This document shows positions 17,978 through 26,562 of a stretch of DNA of 64,000 nt, in pieces. Position numbers and translations under genes: made by a program. Position 1 is the stretch's first letter. Each line of letters begins with the position of its first letter. This DNA comes from Phycisphaerales bacterium. Its GTDB lineage: Bacteria > Planctomycetota > Phycisphaerae > Phycisphaerales > UBA1924. The notes beneath the pieces are model-generated. The model did not search any database, was not told the origin of the DNA, and was given only the letters and a program-made list of their open reading frames with translations. The DNA lies in contig JANQNW010000022.1 in the NCBI GenBank assembly GCA_028279375.1, positions 54,319 through 118,318 of the forward strand, read 5' to 3'.

Positions 17978-19290
17978 CCAACAAGCTGCGCAAGATCGAT
18001 CGAACCCACCACGCCGTCTCCATCAAGATCCGCCCGACACTCCGCCGGCGCCGCTGCGCAGGGACCCCACGCGCCAATCAGCGCCGCAATATCCGCTGCG
18101 CCCACCGCGCAGTCGTTGCTCACATCAGCCGGTACCTCGCACAACGGCGTCGCGTTGATCAGCACCGAAATCATGTTCGTCGACTGCCCGGCGTTGATGA
18201 TGTCGAGCAAACCGTCCCCGTCAAGATCCGCCACTGCGTTGTACGTCCCGGAGCCGCCGACCGGAAAATCCACCGCCTCCGCGAACGATCCCGTCCCGTC
18301 CCCCAGCAGCACCGACTGAATACGAATCAGCCCGATGCTCCCGACCACCAGGTCGATATGCCCGTCGCAATTCAGATCGCCATGCGTGATCGAATGCGGC
18401 AACACGCCGCTCGCCATCGTCGCCGTCACGCTGAATGTCCCGTCGCCGTTGTTCGAGTAGATCTTCGTGATGTGCGTCTCAGTCGCCTCCGTCGTAAGTC
18501 CGAACGCGACCGCAATGTCCTGGTCGCCATCCTCATCAAAGTCCGCAACGGTGTGATCGCGCGGGAACTCCGGCGCCGGATACGTGACGCCGGCGCCGAA
18601 GCTGCCGTCGCCGTTGTTCATGAAGACCTCGATCTCATAGTCGAACCTGTTGCCGACCACGACATCGAGCCACGTGTCGTCATTGAAATACCCAAGCGAA
18701 ACGGAGCCCGTCACGCTTCCCGCCGGATACGTAGCTGGTGACTCGAAGGCGCCCGACCCCATGTTCATCATCACGGACATCGAGTTCCCGTCCCGGTCCG
18801 CCGTCACCAGGTCCATCTTCCCGTCGTTGTTGATGTCGCCCGCCTCGATGAGCCGCGGCCGCAGCCCCGAAGTCACCGAATAGAAAAGCGCAAACGTGCG
18901 ATCGCCATTGTTCAGAATCACCGAAACCGTCGAGACGCCAACCTCGGTGTTCGCAATCGCAAGATCCGGGATGAGGTCGCCGTCGAGATCAGCGATCGCC
19001 ACGCCGCGCGGACTCGGCCCCGTCGGAAGCGACAGGCTCGTAGGAAACTCACCGGCGCCGTTGTTCCAGAACACGCGCACGGTCGCCGAGTCACGATTCG
19101 ACGACACGATGTCGATGTGTCCATCACCATCCAGATCATGCGCCTGACACACGCTCGGAAAGAGGTCCGTCGCATAGTCAACCGCGACTTCCATCTCGAT
19201 GCCGGGAGCGCAGTTCTCAGCGTTTGCGATCGGCGAGCTGCCAGTCGCGATGACCATCGACGCAATCAGATTCCGCCGCAATCGCCCCAT
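17953..19290 (-). CDS. Secreted FG-GAP/VCBS repeat protein with dockerin-like tail
   Basis: A 445-residue exported protein with a signal peptide near residues 1-24. The body has about six FG-GAP/VCBS propeller blades, each with a calcium-loop signature (HDLDGDGHIDIV, IADLDGDLIPDLAI, GDINNDGKMDLV, ADFDEDGDQDIAV, GDLNCDGHIDLV, ADLDGDGLLDII) and NNGDG turns. It closes with dockerin-like motifs, CRADLDGDGVVGSIDLAQLVGQWG, ending in Cys-Glu. It is likely a calcium-stabilised surface or secreted beta-propeller. The start has no Shine-Dalgarno but a sigma-70-like promoter 6 nt upstream, so the mRNA may be leaderless. Its last codons overlap the plus gene at 17977. Confidence 0.88.
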   Translation of the reverse strand: MGRLRRNLIASMVIATGSSPIANAENCAPGIEMEVAVDYATDLFPSVCQAHDLDGDGHIDIVSSNRDSATVRVFWNNGAGEFPTSLSLPTGPSPRGVAIADLDGDLIPDLAIANTEVGVSTVSVILNNGDRTFALFYSVTSGLRPRLIEAGDINNDGKMDLVTADRDGNSMSVMMNMGSGAFESPATYPAGSVTGSVSLGYFNDDTWLDVVVGNRFDYEIEVFMNNGDGSFGAGVTYPAPEFPRDHTVADFDEDGDQDIAVAFGLTTEATETHITKIYSNNGDGTFSVTATMASGVLPHSITHGDLNCDGHIDLVVGSIGLIRIQSVLLGDGTGSFAEAVDFPVGGSGTYNAVADLDGDGLLDIINAGQSTNMISVLINATPLCEVPADVSNDCAVGAADIAALIGAWGPCAAAPAECRADLDGDGVVGSIDLAQLVGQWGLGCE

Positions 19291-19296
19291 GACATC

Positions 19297-19325
19297 AAGG
19301 TAGCTCGCGTATCGTCGAGCGCAAA
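19297..19325 (-). promoter_or_regulatory. Predicted leaderless sigma-70 promoter of the FG-GAP gene
   Basis: On the minus strand TTTGCG (19320-19325), a 17-bp spacer and TACCTT (19297-19302) lie 6 nt before the ATG at 19290. Transcription would begin at or next to the start codon. This explains the missing Shine-Dalgarno. Confidence 0.5.
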
Positions 19326-19380
19326 GCGCATTCTAAGGAGACGCGAGTCCGGGAACACCGATCTACAGAACGCAATCCTC

Positions 19381-19411
19381 AAAGAAAACGCCCCGCGAGG
19401 ATCGCGGGGCG
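19381..19411 (-). terminator. Intrinsic terminator of the Cys-rich/prepilin operon
   Basis: A perfect 9-bp stem (19389-19397 with 19103-equivalent arm at 19403-19411, 5-nt loop) is followed on the minus strand by TTTTCTTT. It lies 36 bp after the stop of the last operon gene (19447) and ahead of the FG-GAP gene. Confidence 0.85.
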
Positions 19412-19446
19412 ATGAAAGACCTGATGCAAATGCCGGATCGAGTGGC

Positions 19447-20154
19447 TTACTCGCAGACTCCCCAGGAACCGAGCAGATTCGCAAGATCCGGCGCCCCGAC
19501 GACAAAGTCGCCCGAGAGATCCGCAAGCGTCGCCGTATCGAGCCACTGACCCAGCAATTCCGCCAGATCCGCGGCGCCGACAACGCCGTCACCCGTCAGA
19601 TCCTCCGGACACACCGGCGCGTCGCCCGACACCCACTGCACGCGCACCAAACCAGGCGCGAACGCCGGATCAGCCGCGCCGCTCGCATCCGCAACGTACG
19701 TGCGGAAGATCGCCTGGTAATAGCCATCCTCGCTGGCGGCCGCCCAGTTGTGCGTCATTGCGCCCGACCACTGCCAGATCGACGAACTCCCGTCCGTGCC
19801 GAAGATCGGCGCGAACGTGTTCTGCTCATAGATCTCCAGGCCGTCCGTCATGTCCGTCGCCTCGATCCAGATGAAACGCCCCGGCGGAAGCGAGATGAAC
19901 CCGCCGGCGAGCCATCCATACTGGGCGTTGTGCGTAAGGCCGTTCAGTGTGCTCGCCGCGCCCGTCAGATCGTCACGCGCCGGCTGCATCGTCATCACTT
20001 CGTCCGGCAGCCCGGACTCGAAGTCGATGATGATCTCGCTCGCCGGCATGAAGACGAGCAGATGCTTCATTGGTCCGCCAAGCTCAGGCTGCGCCGCAAG
20101 CGCGCTGCCGCAGGCGAAGGCGCCGACTGTCATCGCGAAAAGTGCGCGTCGCAT
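19447..20154 (-). CDS. Secreted protein, paralogue of its neighbour, with dockerin-like tail
   Basis: 235 residues with a signal peptide (1-20, ends ALAAQ). The central domain (HLLVFMPAS, YGWLAGGFISLPPGRFIWIE, DGLEIYE, PIFGTDGSSSIWQWSGAMTHNW, YYQAIFRTYVAD) aligns along its length with the upstream gene product. It resembles choice-of-anchor M or surface-anchored domains, in which an (H/T)HxNW motif precedes a GxYxxxF strand; I hold that link loosely. Two dockerin-like motifs end the protein (DLTGDGVVGAADLAELLG, DLSGDFVVGAPDLANLLG), ending Cys-Glu. GGAGGAGG lies inside the end of the previous gene, 3 bp upstream, so translation is coupled. Confidence 0.82.
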   Translation of the reverse strand: MRRALFAMTVGAFACGSALAAQPELGGPMKHLLVFMPASEIIIDFESGLPDEVMTMQPARDDLTGAASTLNGLTHNAQYGWLAGGFISLPPGRFIWIEATDMTDGLEIYEQNTFAPIFGTDGSSSIWQWSGAMTHNWAAASEDGYYQAIFRTYVADASGAADPAFAPGLVRVQWVSGDAPVCPEDLTGDGVVGAADLAELLGQWLDTATLADLSGDFVVGAPDLANLLGSWGVCE

Positions 20155-20157
20155 CTC

Positions 20158-20784
20158 TCACCTCCTCCGCCGCAGCGCCAGGATTCCGACAGGCGCCAGC
20201 GAGAGAACAGACGCCGGCGCCGGCACGCGCGTCCACTCCAGCGTGACCGTGTCATCGCCGTATCCCGGAAGCCGTTCGCCCGTCGAGAGATCGCCGATGT
20301 ACACATCGAACGTCGCGCTGAAGTCGCCGAAGCTCGTCGTCGCGACCCAGTTGTGCGTCATCGCGCCGCCCCACATCCAGGAGGAATCGGAGCCCGCCGT
20401 GCCGAAGATGGGGTCATAGGAATGCGTCGCGCGCATTGGTCGCATGCCGCCCTCGTAGATCTCGAGCCCCGGTGTCGTGCTCATGAGCTCAACGAAGATC
20501 CCGGTGTTCGCCGGCGGAGAGAAGATGCCGTCCGCCAGCCAGCCGTACTGATCGTTGTACGCCTTGCCGTCGAGCACGTCCGCGGGATTGTTGTGCGTCT
20601 CCCCGTAATCGGCCAGCGTCATCGGCCCGCCCGGCGCCGAGAGCGAGATGTTCGTGCCGTCGAAGTCAATCAGGATGTGGCTCATCGGCCCGTTGGCCTG
20701 CGGCCAGACATCCACGCCGCCCAATGCGAGACCGGCGGCGAGTGTCGATGCAAAGGCGCTCGTCAGCGCATGTGTCAGTCTCAT
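20158..20784 (-). CDS. Secreted PEP-CTERM-like protein, paralogue of its neighbour
   Basis: 208 residues with a signal peptide (1-22). The domain contains HILIDFDG, YGWLADGIFSPPANTGIFVE, GLEIYEGG, PIFGTAGSDSSWMWGGAMTHNW and FSATFDVYIGD, clearly homologous to the downstream gene product. Instead of dockerin motifs it ends VPAPASVLSLAPVGILALRRRR, a PEP-CTERM-like sorting signal (Pro motif, hydrophobic helix, arginines). The pair therefore presents one domain through two different sorting tails. It lies 15 bp after the prepilin gene. Confidence 0.82.
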   Translation of the reverse strand: MRLTHALTSAFASTLAAGLALGGVDVWPQANGPMSHILIDFDGTNISLSAPGGPMTLADYGETHNNPADVLDGKAYNDQYGWLADGIFSPPANTGIFVELMSTTPGLEIYEGGMRPMRATHSYDPIFGTAGSDSSWMWGGAMTHNWVATTSFGDFSATFDVYIGDLSTGERLPGYGDDTVTLEWTRVPAPASVLSLAPVGILALRRRR

Positions 20785-20799
20785 GATGCGTTTCTTCTT

Positions 20800-21531
20800 T
20801 CAGTGATCGCCCCTGGTCGTCACGAGATCGATGTTCCGATCCGGATTCCAGAGGTCGAGATTTCGTGTCAGGTCGTACGTCTGCTCGAAGGGCGCCAGCG
20901 CCGCATGCCCGTCCAGGAATGCGTACGCCGAGCCGCTCCGATGACGATCCGTCGCCACTTCCGGCGGCGCGTCGAAGCGCGACCAGAAGTGGGCCATGAT
21001 GTGATCCGCGAACGAGGACGACGGGAGCTCCGCGAAGAGCACGGTGCGGCTCGGCTGCGGCGCCGACGTGATCAGTCGCCAGCTCGGCCCGTCCACACCG
21101 TTGACGTCCGCGGTCTCCGACGGCGTGAGCTCGAAGTAGACGTTGTAGCCGTAGGAAAGGTGATCGCGCCAGTCCTCGATCGTGTTCGTCGTCCCATCGA
21201 GCGGACAGTGGAAGTGCGAATTCAGCGTCTCCACCCAGAGGTCGTCGCGCCGCTCGAATCGTTCGTCCGTGATCTGCTCGTAGTACATGAAGCTCCAGGA
21301 GTTTCGCCCGAACCCCGCCGAGTGGCGGCTCCGCGGCATCTTGAACTTCCTGGAGGAAGCGTAATCCTCCGTATGCAGCCCGAGCTGCTTGAGGTTGTTG
21401 AGGCAGATCGTCGTGTGCGCGGCGTTGCGCGCTTCGCGCAGCGCAGGAAGCGTCAATGCAAGCAGCAGCGCCACGATCGTAATAACGATCAGAAGCTCGA
21501 CGAGCGTGAATGCCCGATCGTTGCGAGCCAT
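20800..21531 (-). CDS. Type II secretion/pilin-like protein with H-X9-DG motif
   Basis: A prepilin-like protein of 243 residues. The class III signal [30 protein letters not shown] gives the cleavage site before Phe and the +5 Glu. The C-terminus carries [14 protein letters not shown], the H-X9-DG signature of the large planctomycete/verrucomicrobial pseudopilin family. It is expected to be processed by a prepilin peptidase and to stay in the inner membrane or join a pseudopilus. ATG 21531 follows GGAGG at 7 nt; an upstream open extension lacks a signal. It is second in the operon headed by the Cys-rich protein. Confidence 0.88.
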   Translation of the reverse strand: MARNDRAFTLVELLIVITIVALLLALTLPALREARNAAHTTICLNNLKQLGLHTEDYASSRKFKMPRSRHSAGFGRNSWSFMYYEQITDERFERRDDLWVETLNSHFHCPLDGTTNTIEDWRDHLSYGYNVYFELTPSETADVNGVDGPSWRLITSAPQPSRTVLFAELPSSSFADHIMAHFWSRFDAPPEVATDRHRSGSAYAFLDGHAALAPFEQTYDLTRNLDLWNPDRNIDLVTTRGDH

Positions 21532-21618
21532 GAGAAGTCCTCCGTGTGCGCGCAGCAGGCGCGCAACAGGTCCGCGGACGCGCGCACTCACTGCGCGCGC
21601 AACAGCCAACGGGGACAC

Positions 21619-22200
21619 TCAGGCTCGAGGTGGGGGATCCGGAAGCGAGATCTCTGCCTGCGACGTCAACTCGTCGCGCAACAGGATCGACCAGGATGCG
21701 TCGGCGACGGTCATATCCGTGACGAGCGCCGGTGGCGGACGCATGGTCTGCACCGGCGCGAAGAAGAGCCAGCTGTCGAGCAGGCGGCAACCAAGTGGCG
21801 ATGCGATTGGTCCGATCGGCAGCGCGGGCTTCGCATTGTCGATGTGACACATGCCGCAGTCCGCATCGTCGCGCTCGACAGGAATCGAGATCTGGGCGGC
21901 GATGATGACCTGCCGCGCTTCCGAACGCGGAAGCGGCGTCCACGTCGATCGACTCAGGCCGTTGCGATCCGCCCAATGGTCACGCTGCGCCTGGCTGAAG
22001 CAGCAGCAGGCGTTCTGGCAGCCCGCGGCCGTGGCGCAGCCGCACGAGTGCGTTTCACATGGAAAGCGCTCGAAGGAACCCAGGAATCTGTTGATGAAGG
22101 TGGGCGCGGGGAGCAGTCCGAAGCTCGCGGCGAGGTACGCCACGAGCGTGATCCAAGCGATCCAGGATATGTGCTTCCTCGCCATCATCCTCGGCGCCAT
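21619..22200 (-). CDS. Cys-rich membrane-anchored protein heading a regulated operon
   Basis: 193 residues, family unnamed to me. A membrane helix at residues 11-31 is followed by a seven-cysteine cluster (Cys48, 53, 55, 61, 65, 66, 67 plus His51: PCETHSCGC...CQNACCCFS) and a second site, CGMCH (115-119). These are probably metal-binding. Similar Cys-rich proteins occur in planctomycetes next to secreted or pilin-like genes. The ATG at 22200 lies directly under a 28-bp palindrome and promoter. The next gene starts 87 bp downstream on the same strand. A metal-handling or metal-sensing role is inference. Confidence 0.75.
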   Translation of the reverse strand: MAPRMMARKHISWIAWITLVAYLAASFGLLPAPTFINRFLGSFERFPCETHSCGCATAAGCQNACCCFSQAQRDHWADRNGLSRSTWTPLPRSEARQVIIAAQISIPVERDDADCGMCHIDNAKPALPIGPIASPLGCRLLDSWLFFAPVQTMRPPPALVTDMTVADASWSILLRDELTSQAEISLPDPPPRA

Positions 22201-22201
22201 T

Positions 22202-22242
22202 CAATAACAGATATGTATATCCGCTATTGGCGTTCCCGTCAA
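22202..22242 (-). promoter_or_regulatory. Strong sigma-70 promoter overlapped by a 28-bp palindromic operator
   Basis: On the minus strand TTGACG (22237-22242), exactly 17 bp, then TATACA (22214-22219). The imperfect palindrome 22202-22229 pairs 11 of 14 positions; its outer arms are CAATA/TATTG and its core GATAT/ATATC. It covers the -10, the expected start and the leader up to 1 nt before the ATG. It is strikingly AT-rich against its surroundings. A repressor bound here would block the polymerase. Confidence 0.75.
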
Positions 22243-22311
22243 TCCGGTTTCGAGGCGTCCTGGCGTTCAGTATTCATGGCGCAGAATCCGTCGATTCCGC
22301 GCCAAGTCATC

Positions 22312-23679
22312 TCACTCTTCCGCGACTTCTTCTACGAAATCATCCTCACGCGGCGAGGCGTCGATCACCGTGCCGTCCGCTTCGATCCGGCCGAACGGAT
22401 ACTCGTTCTCGATTTGCCACATGAACGGATTCTTCCTGCGCATCGGGCGCCCATTCTCGGCGCCGGGGACCTTCCGGTCCCGAAGAAGCAGGATCATGTC
22501 CGAGAGCACGGCTGGGTGACCGTAGAAGTAGCTGTGGCCGAGGAACCCCGAGTCCACGCGCGCATCGAGAATCTCGTACTGATCGCCTGCGACGCGTATG
22601 CGCTCCTTCCCCCGATCATCAAGGTCGTCCCATCGAATGTTCCCGATGCGCGCCGAACTCTGCGACAGCCACCCGGAGACGCCAAGCGCCTTGTCGTCGT
22701 TCGAGATGTACAGCACCGTCCGATCGGGCAGCAGCGGCACCTTCTCTGCTGTCACGCGCTGCGTCGTCACGTCGAGATCCAGATCCGCCGCCGCGAGAAT
22801 GAGCGTCGCAAATCGCTCGCGATTCACCGGTTTGCCGGCGGCTCGGTTTTCGATCGCCAGCTCTCGCACGGCCTCCGTGAGCACATCCGTGCCGCGACTG
22901 TGCGCGATCACGTGGACATGTTCCAGCCCCGGAGAGCCTTCCAGGATCTTGGCGAACTGCTTCAGGTGATACACGGTGAACTCGCCGGACTCCCGGTCGC
23001 GCGAGTAGCCGCGCAGGAGTCCGCCGCCGGCGCCCGCCGGCCAGGAGTACACGATCGGCACGCCTTCGCGCCCGAGGAAGTGCCAGATCTCCGCGATCAC
23101 GCCTGCGGAGTATTCGAAGCTGTTGTTGAAGCCGTGGACGAAGACGTAGACGTCCTTGCGATCGGTCTTCTCGAGTTGCCTGCCGATGTACTCCTGAATT
23201 TCGCGCGCTATCTGCTCGTCCTGCGCAATCTCATCCGGATCGTCGATGATTACGCCGTTCTCTCGTTTGTAGGTATACGGCGATGCCAGGAGCCGAAAGA
23301 GCTCCGTGGTGTCCCGCACCTTGATCGGCAAGCTGACCTTGCGCTTGGTCGAGGTGCTCGCCTCGACGAGGTCCTCCCACGCGACGTCGCGTCCGAACTC
23401 GACGGTGGTCACGCCCATGGCGAGCGAGTGCGAACGCTTCCAGCCGTACTTCAGTCGTCCCGCCTCGTCGATCGGCTCGGGCTTGCGGTCCGTGAAGTAG
23501 ATCACGTCGACCTTGTTGTTCTGAAACTCGGGGATGACGTTCGCGTACGGATTGACGTCGCTCTGTGTGTAGAGATTCGGCGAGGGCGCGAGCGTTCGCT
23601 GGCAGGCCGGGAGCGCCGTGGCAAGCACGACGAGCAACAGGGAATGCACGACGCGGTGCATTCTGGAAGCGGATCTCAT
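22312..23679 (-). CDS. DUF900-type alpha/beta hydrolase lipoprotein, copy 1 of 3
   Basis: 455 residues. Lipoprotein signal with lipobox LPAC at about residue 25. The alpha/beta-hydrolase core has VFVHGFNNSFEYSAGVIAEIWHFLG (oxyanion region), YSWPAGA, and the nucleophile Ser in HVIAHSRGTDVL. A later Asp and the C-terminal GHSYFY histidine are candidates for the rest of the triad. This pattern is typical of the DUF900 (Abhydro) family. The conserved stretch before the core (LAPSPNLYTQSDVNPY...VIYFTDRKPE) is shared with copies 2 and 3. ATG 23679 follows GAGGAGA; a TTG further upstream is unlikely. Substrate unknown, probably lipid or ester at the envelope. Confidence 0.85.
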   Translation of the reverse strand: MRSASRMHRVVHSLLLVVLATALPACQRTLAPSPNLYTQSDVNPYANVIPEFQNNKVDVIYFTDRKPEPIDEAGRLKYGWKRSHSLAMGVTTVEFGRDVAWEDLVEASTSTKRKVSLPIKVRDTTELFRLLASPYTYKRENGVIIDDPDEIAQDEQIAREIQEYIGRQLEKTDRKDVYVFVHGFNNSFEYSAGVIAEIWHFLGREGVPIVYSWPAGAGGGLLRGYSRDRESGEFTVYHLKQFAKILEGSPGLEHVHVIAHSRGTDVLTEAVRELAIENRAAGKPVNRERFATLILAAADLDLDVTTQRVTAEKVPLLPDRTVLYISNDDKALGVSGWLSQSSARIGNIRWDDLDDRGKERIRVAGDQYEILDARVDSGFLGHSYFYGHPAVLSDMILLLRDRKVPGAENGRPMRRKNPFMWQIENEYPFGRIEADGTVIDASPREDDFVEEVAEE

Positions 23680-23733
23680 TCGCTGTCTCCTCAATTCACG
23701 TCATGCACGACATCGTGCCAGTCCGCAGTCCGG

Positions 23734-25089
23734 TCATTCATCGACGAAATCATCCTCACGCGGCGAGGCGTCGAGCACCGTGCCGTCAGCATCCACGCGG
23801 CCGTAGGGGTATTCGTTGCTGACGCGCCAGATAATTGGGTTGACGCGCTTCAGCGGTCGGCCGTATTCGGCGCCCGCTTCCTTCTGATCTCGAAGGAGCA
23901 GGATCAGATCCGAAAGCACAGCCGGGTTGCCATAGAAATAGCTGTGGCCGATGAGTCCGGCCTTGACGCGCGCATCGACGACTTCGATCTGATCGCCGGC
24001 GATTCTCACGCGTTGGCGCGCGCGATCATCGAGCGTCTCCCAGTCAACGTCGCCCAGACGATTCTGACTTTGGGAGAGCCACTTGGAAATGAAGAGCGCC
24101 TTATCTTCCTCGGAGATGTAGATCACCATCCGATCGGGAAAGAGCGCGACGCCCTCCGCGGCCACGCGCTGCTGGACGACGCCCAGATCCATGTCCGCAG
24201 CTGCGAGAATCATCGTCTTGAAGAGCGGCCGGCGCGCCGGCTTGCCCAGGGCGCGATTCTCGATCGCCAGCTCGCGCACGGCGGAGGTCAGCACATCAGT
24301 CCCGCGGCTGTGCGCGATGACGTGGATGCCCTCGAGCCCGGGCGTTCCCTCAACGATCTTGGCGAACTGCTTGAGATGATGAACGGTGAAGTCTCCCGAC
24401 TCGCGATCGCGCGCGTAGCCGCGGAGGAGGCCGCCGCCGGCGCCTGCGGGCCAGGAGTAGACGATCGGCACGCCCTCACGACCGAGGAAGTGCCAGATCT
24501 CGGCGATCACGCTCGCGGAGTAGTCGAAGCTGTTGTTGAAGCCGTGCACGAAGATGAAGATCTCCTTGCGATTCGTCTTCGCGAGCCTCTCCGCGATGAA
24601 CGCCTGAATCTCCTCCGCCGTCTGCGCATCTGCGGCCACTTCGTCCGGGTCCTCGATGAGGTGGCCGTTCTGCATCTCGAACTTGTACGGCTTCGGATTG
24701 AGGCGGAACAACTCCTCCGTATCGCGCACGCGAATCGGCATTCCGACCTTGCGCCGCGTCGATGTGCTCGCCTGCACGACGTCCTCCCACGGGACGTCCT
24801 TGCCGAACTCAACCGTCGTCACGCCGAATGCGAGCGAGGGAGATCGATGCCATGTGTACTTCAGGCGACCGCTCTCGCTCTCAACCTCGGGCACGCGATC
24901 CGTGGCGAAGATGACCTCGACCTTGTTGTTCTGATACTCGGGAACGACGTTCTCAAAGGGATTCACGTCGCTCTGCGTGTACAGATTCGGCGACGGTGCG
25001 AGTGTGCGCTGGCACGCCGGAAGCGCCGCGGCGGCGACCACCAGTGCGATCGTTCCAAGGACACGGCGAATCGAGCTCTCGTGGATCAT
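23734..25089 (-). CDS. DUF900-type alpha/beta hydrolase lipoprotein, copy 2 of 3
   Basis: 451 residues, very similar to copy 1 throughout, including RTLAPSPNLYTQSDVNPF, FIFVHGFNNSFDYSAS, the catalytic IAHSRGTDVL and GHSYFYGNPAVLSDLILLL. Lipobox LPAC near residue 26. Like copy 1 it ends in the acidic SPREDDFVDE. ATG 25089 (MIHESS) follows AGGAGA at 7 nt; the longer frame from 25167 crosses the intergenic gap. It is the most conserved partner of copy 1 and so probably the more recent duplication. Confidence 0.85.
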   Translation of the reverse strand: MIHESSIRRVLGTIALVVAAAALPACQRTLAPSPNLYTQSDVNPFENVVPEYQNNKVEVIFATDRVPEVESESGRLKYTWHRSPSLAFGVTTVEFGKDVPWEDVVQASTSTRRKVGMPIRVRDTEELFRLNPKPYKFEMQNGHLIEDPDEVAADAQTAEEIQAFIAERLAKTNRKEIFIFVHGFNNSFDYSASVIAEIWHFLGREGVPIVYSWPAGAGGGLLRGYARDRESGDFTVHHLKQFAKIVEGTPGLEGIHVIAHSRGTDVLTSAVRELAIENRALGKPARRPLFKTMILAAADMDLGVVQQRVAAEGVALFPDRMVIYISEEDKALFISKWLSQSQNRLGDVDWETLDDRARQRVRIAGDQIEVVDARVKAGLIGHSYFYGNPAVLSDLILLLRDQKEAGAEYGRPLKRVNPIIWRVSNEYPYGRVDADGTVLDASPREDDFVDE

Positions 25090-25173
25090 CGTTCGTCTCC
25101 TGCTGGGCCGAATGGAGGCGGCGATGATATCGGATCCCCCAGCAAGGGGGAGTCGGCGGCGAATCACGGCGCG

Positions 25174-26511
25174 CTAGTCTTCCTCAGCCGCGCTTGGATT
25201 GATGAAGACGCCGTTGGCGTCCACCTTGCCGTAGGGATAGTCGCTCGTGAGCTCCCACATCACCGGGTTCTTGCGATTCAGCGGGCGTCCATTGTCGGCG
25301 CCGGGATCCCGGTAGTACTTGAGCAGGAGGATGAGATCGGAGAGCACGGCCGGGTGGTCGTAGAAGTAGCTGTGGCCGATGAACCCCGTGCTGATGCGCG
25401 CATCGATGATCTCGCCGTTGCCGCCCTGTCGCTTCATGCGCTTCTGATTGGCCTCCGAGATCTGCTCCCAGCGAAGCGTTCCCAGCCGAGCGTCGCTCCT
25501 GGTCAGCCACTTCGAGGCGTTCAGCGCCCGGTCGTCTTCGCGAATGTAAAGGACGAGTGAATGAGCGAAGCGCGTGACGCGTTCGGCGGTCACGCGCTGC
25601 CCGGTCACCTCGATGTCGATGTCGGCGGCGGCGAGTATCAGCGTCTCGAAACGTGGTCGCTGCAGCGGTCCACCCGCGCCGCGGTTTTCGATCGCAAGCT
25701 CCCGCACAGCCGTCAGCACGATGTCAGCCCCTCGGCTGTGCGCGATGACATGGATCCGCTCCAGCCCGGGCGTCCCCTCGAGAATCTTGGCGAACTGTTT
25801 CAGATGGAAGATCGTGAACTCGCCGGATTCACGATCTCGCACGTAGCCTCGGATCAGGCCCGGCGCTCCGGAAGGCCAGGAGTACACAATCGGCACGCCC
25901 TCGCGCCCGAGGTAGTGCCAGACCTCTGCGATGACGCCGGCGGAGCGCTCGAAGGTGTTGTTGAAGCCGTGAATGAAGATGTAGACGTCCTTGGTGTCCG
26001 TCTTCGCGAGGCGCTCGGCGACCAGTTCCTGGAACTTGCGGGCGACTTCGCGATCATGCGCGAGCTCGTCGGGATCTTCCGTGATGACGCCGTCGTCGTA
26101 CATGTAGTCAATCGGCGTCTCCGAGAGGCGCCATCGCTCTTCGACGTCGACAACACGGATGTTGATCGGAGTCTCGCGCCTTGCGTTGCGACTCGCCTGC
26201 ACGAGCTGCTCCCAGCTGACCTCTCTGCCCAACTCAACCGTCGCGACACCGAACGCGAGCGACATCGAACGCTGCCACCTATAGCGAATTCGTTCGCCGG
26301 GCTGATTTTGCGGCAGCCGATCCGTTGCGTAGATGACCTCGACGGTGTTCGTCTGATACTCCGGAATGACGTTCTCGAAGGGGTTGATGTCGCTGTCGGT
26401 GTACAGATTGGGCGCGGGCGCCATGAGGTTCTGGCAGGCGGCGAGCGGCGCAAGCGCGACGAGAAAGACGTGGAGGAGGAGCGTGCGCCGCTGGTGGGAA
26501 GAGGACTGCAT
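25174..26511 (-). CDS. DUF900-type alpha/beta hydrolase lipoprotein, copy 3 of 3
   Basis: 445 residues with lipobox LAAC near residue 26. It keeps the family core (IFIHGFNNTFERSAGVIAEVWHYLG, YSWPSGAP, IAHSRGADIVL, GHSYFYDHPAVLSDLILLL) but lacks the GGGLL insertion after YSWPAGA and has a shorter C-terminus. It is the most diverged of the three and the first on the strand. GGAG precedes ATG 26511 by 6 nt. The gaps to copies 2 and 1 are 84 and 54 bp; co-transcription is likely but not shown. Confidence 0.85.
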   Translation of the reverse strand: MQSSSHQRRTLLLHVFLVALAPLAACQNLMAPAPNLYTDSDINPFENVIPEYQTNTVEVIYATDRLPQNQPGERIRYRWQRSMSLAFGVATVELGREVSWEQLVQASRNARRETPINIRVVDVEERWRLSETPIDYMYDDGVITEDPDELAHDREVARKFQELVAERLAKTDTKDVYIFIHGFNNTFERSAGVIAEVWHYLGREGVPIVYSWPSGAPGLIRGYVRDRESGEFTIFHLKQFAKILEGTPGLERIHVIAHSRGADIVLTAVRELAIENRGAGGPLQRPRFETLILAAADIDIEVTGQRVTAERVTRFAHSLVLYIREDDRALNASKWLTRSDARLGTLRWEQISEANQKRMKRQGGNGEIIDARISTGFIGHSYFYDHPAVLSDLILLLKYYRDPGADNGRPLNRKNPVMWELTSDYPYGKVDANGVFINPSAAEED

Positions 26512-26562
26512 GAGGATCTCCGTCGCGGCTTCTTGCCGCGGGCGGATTCTACTCGGCGCTGC

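Noticed and set aside
19117..25560. A 2,147-codon open frame on the plus strand
   Set aside because: It lies antisense to parts of eight well-supported minus-strand genes and runs through their intergenic gaps, promoter and terminator. Its translation is Arg/Glu/His-rich with no domains. It is a by-product of GC-rich codon bias.
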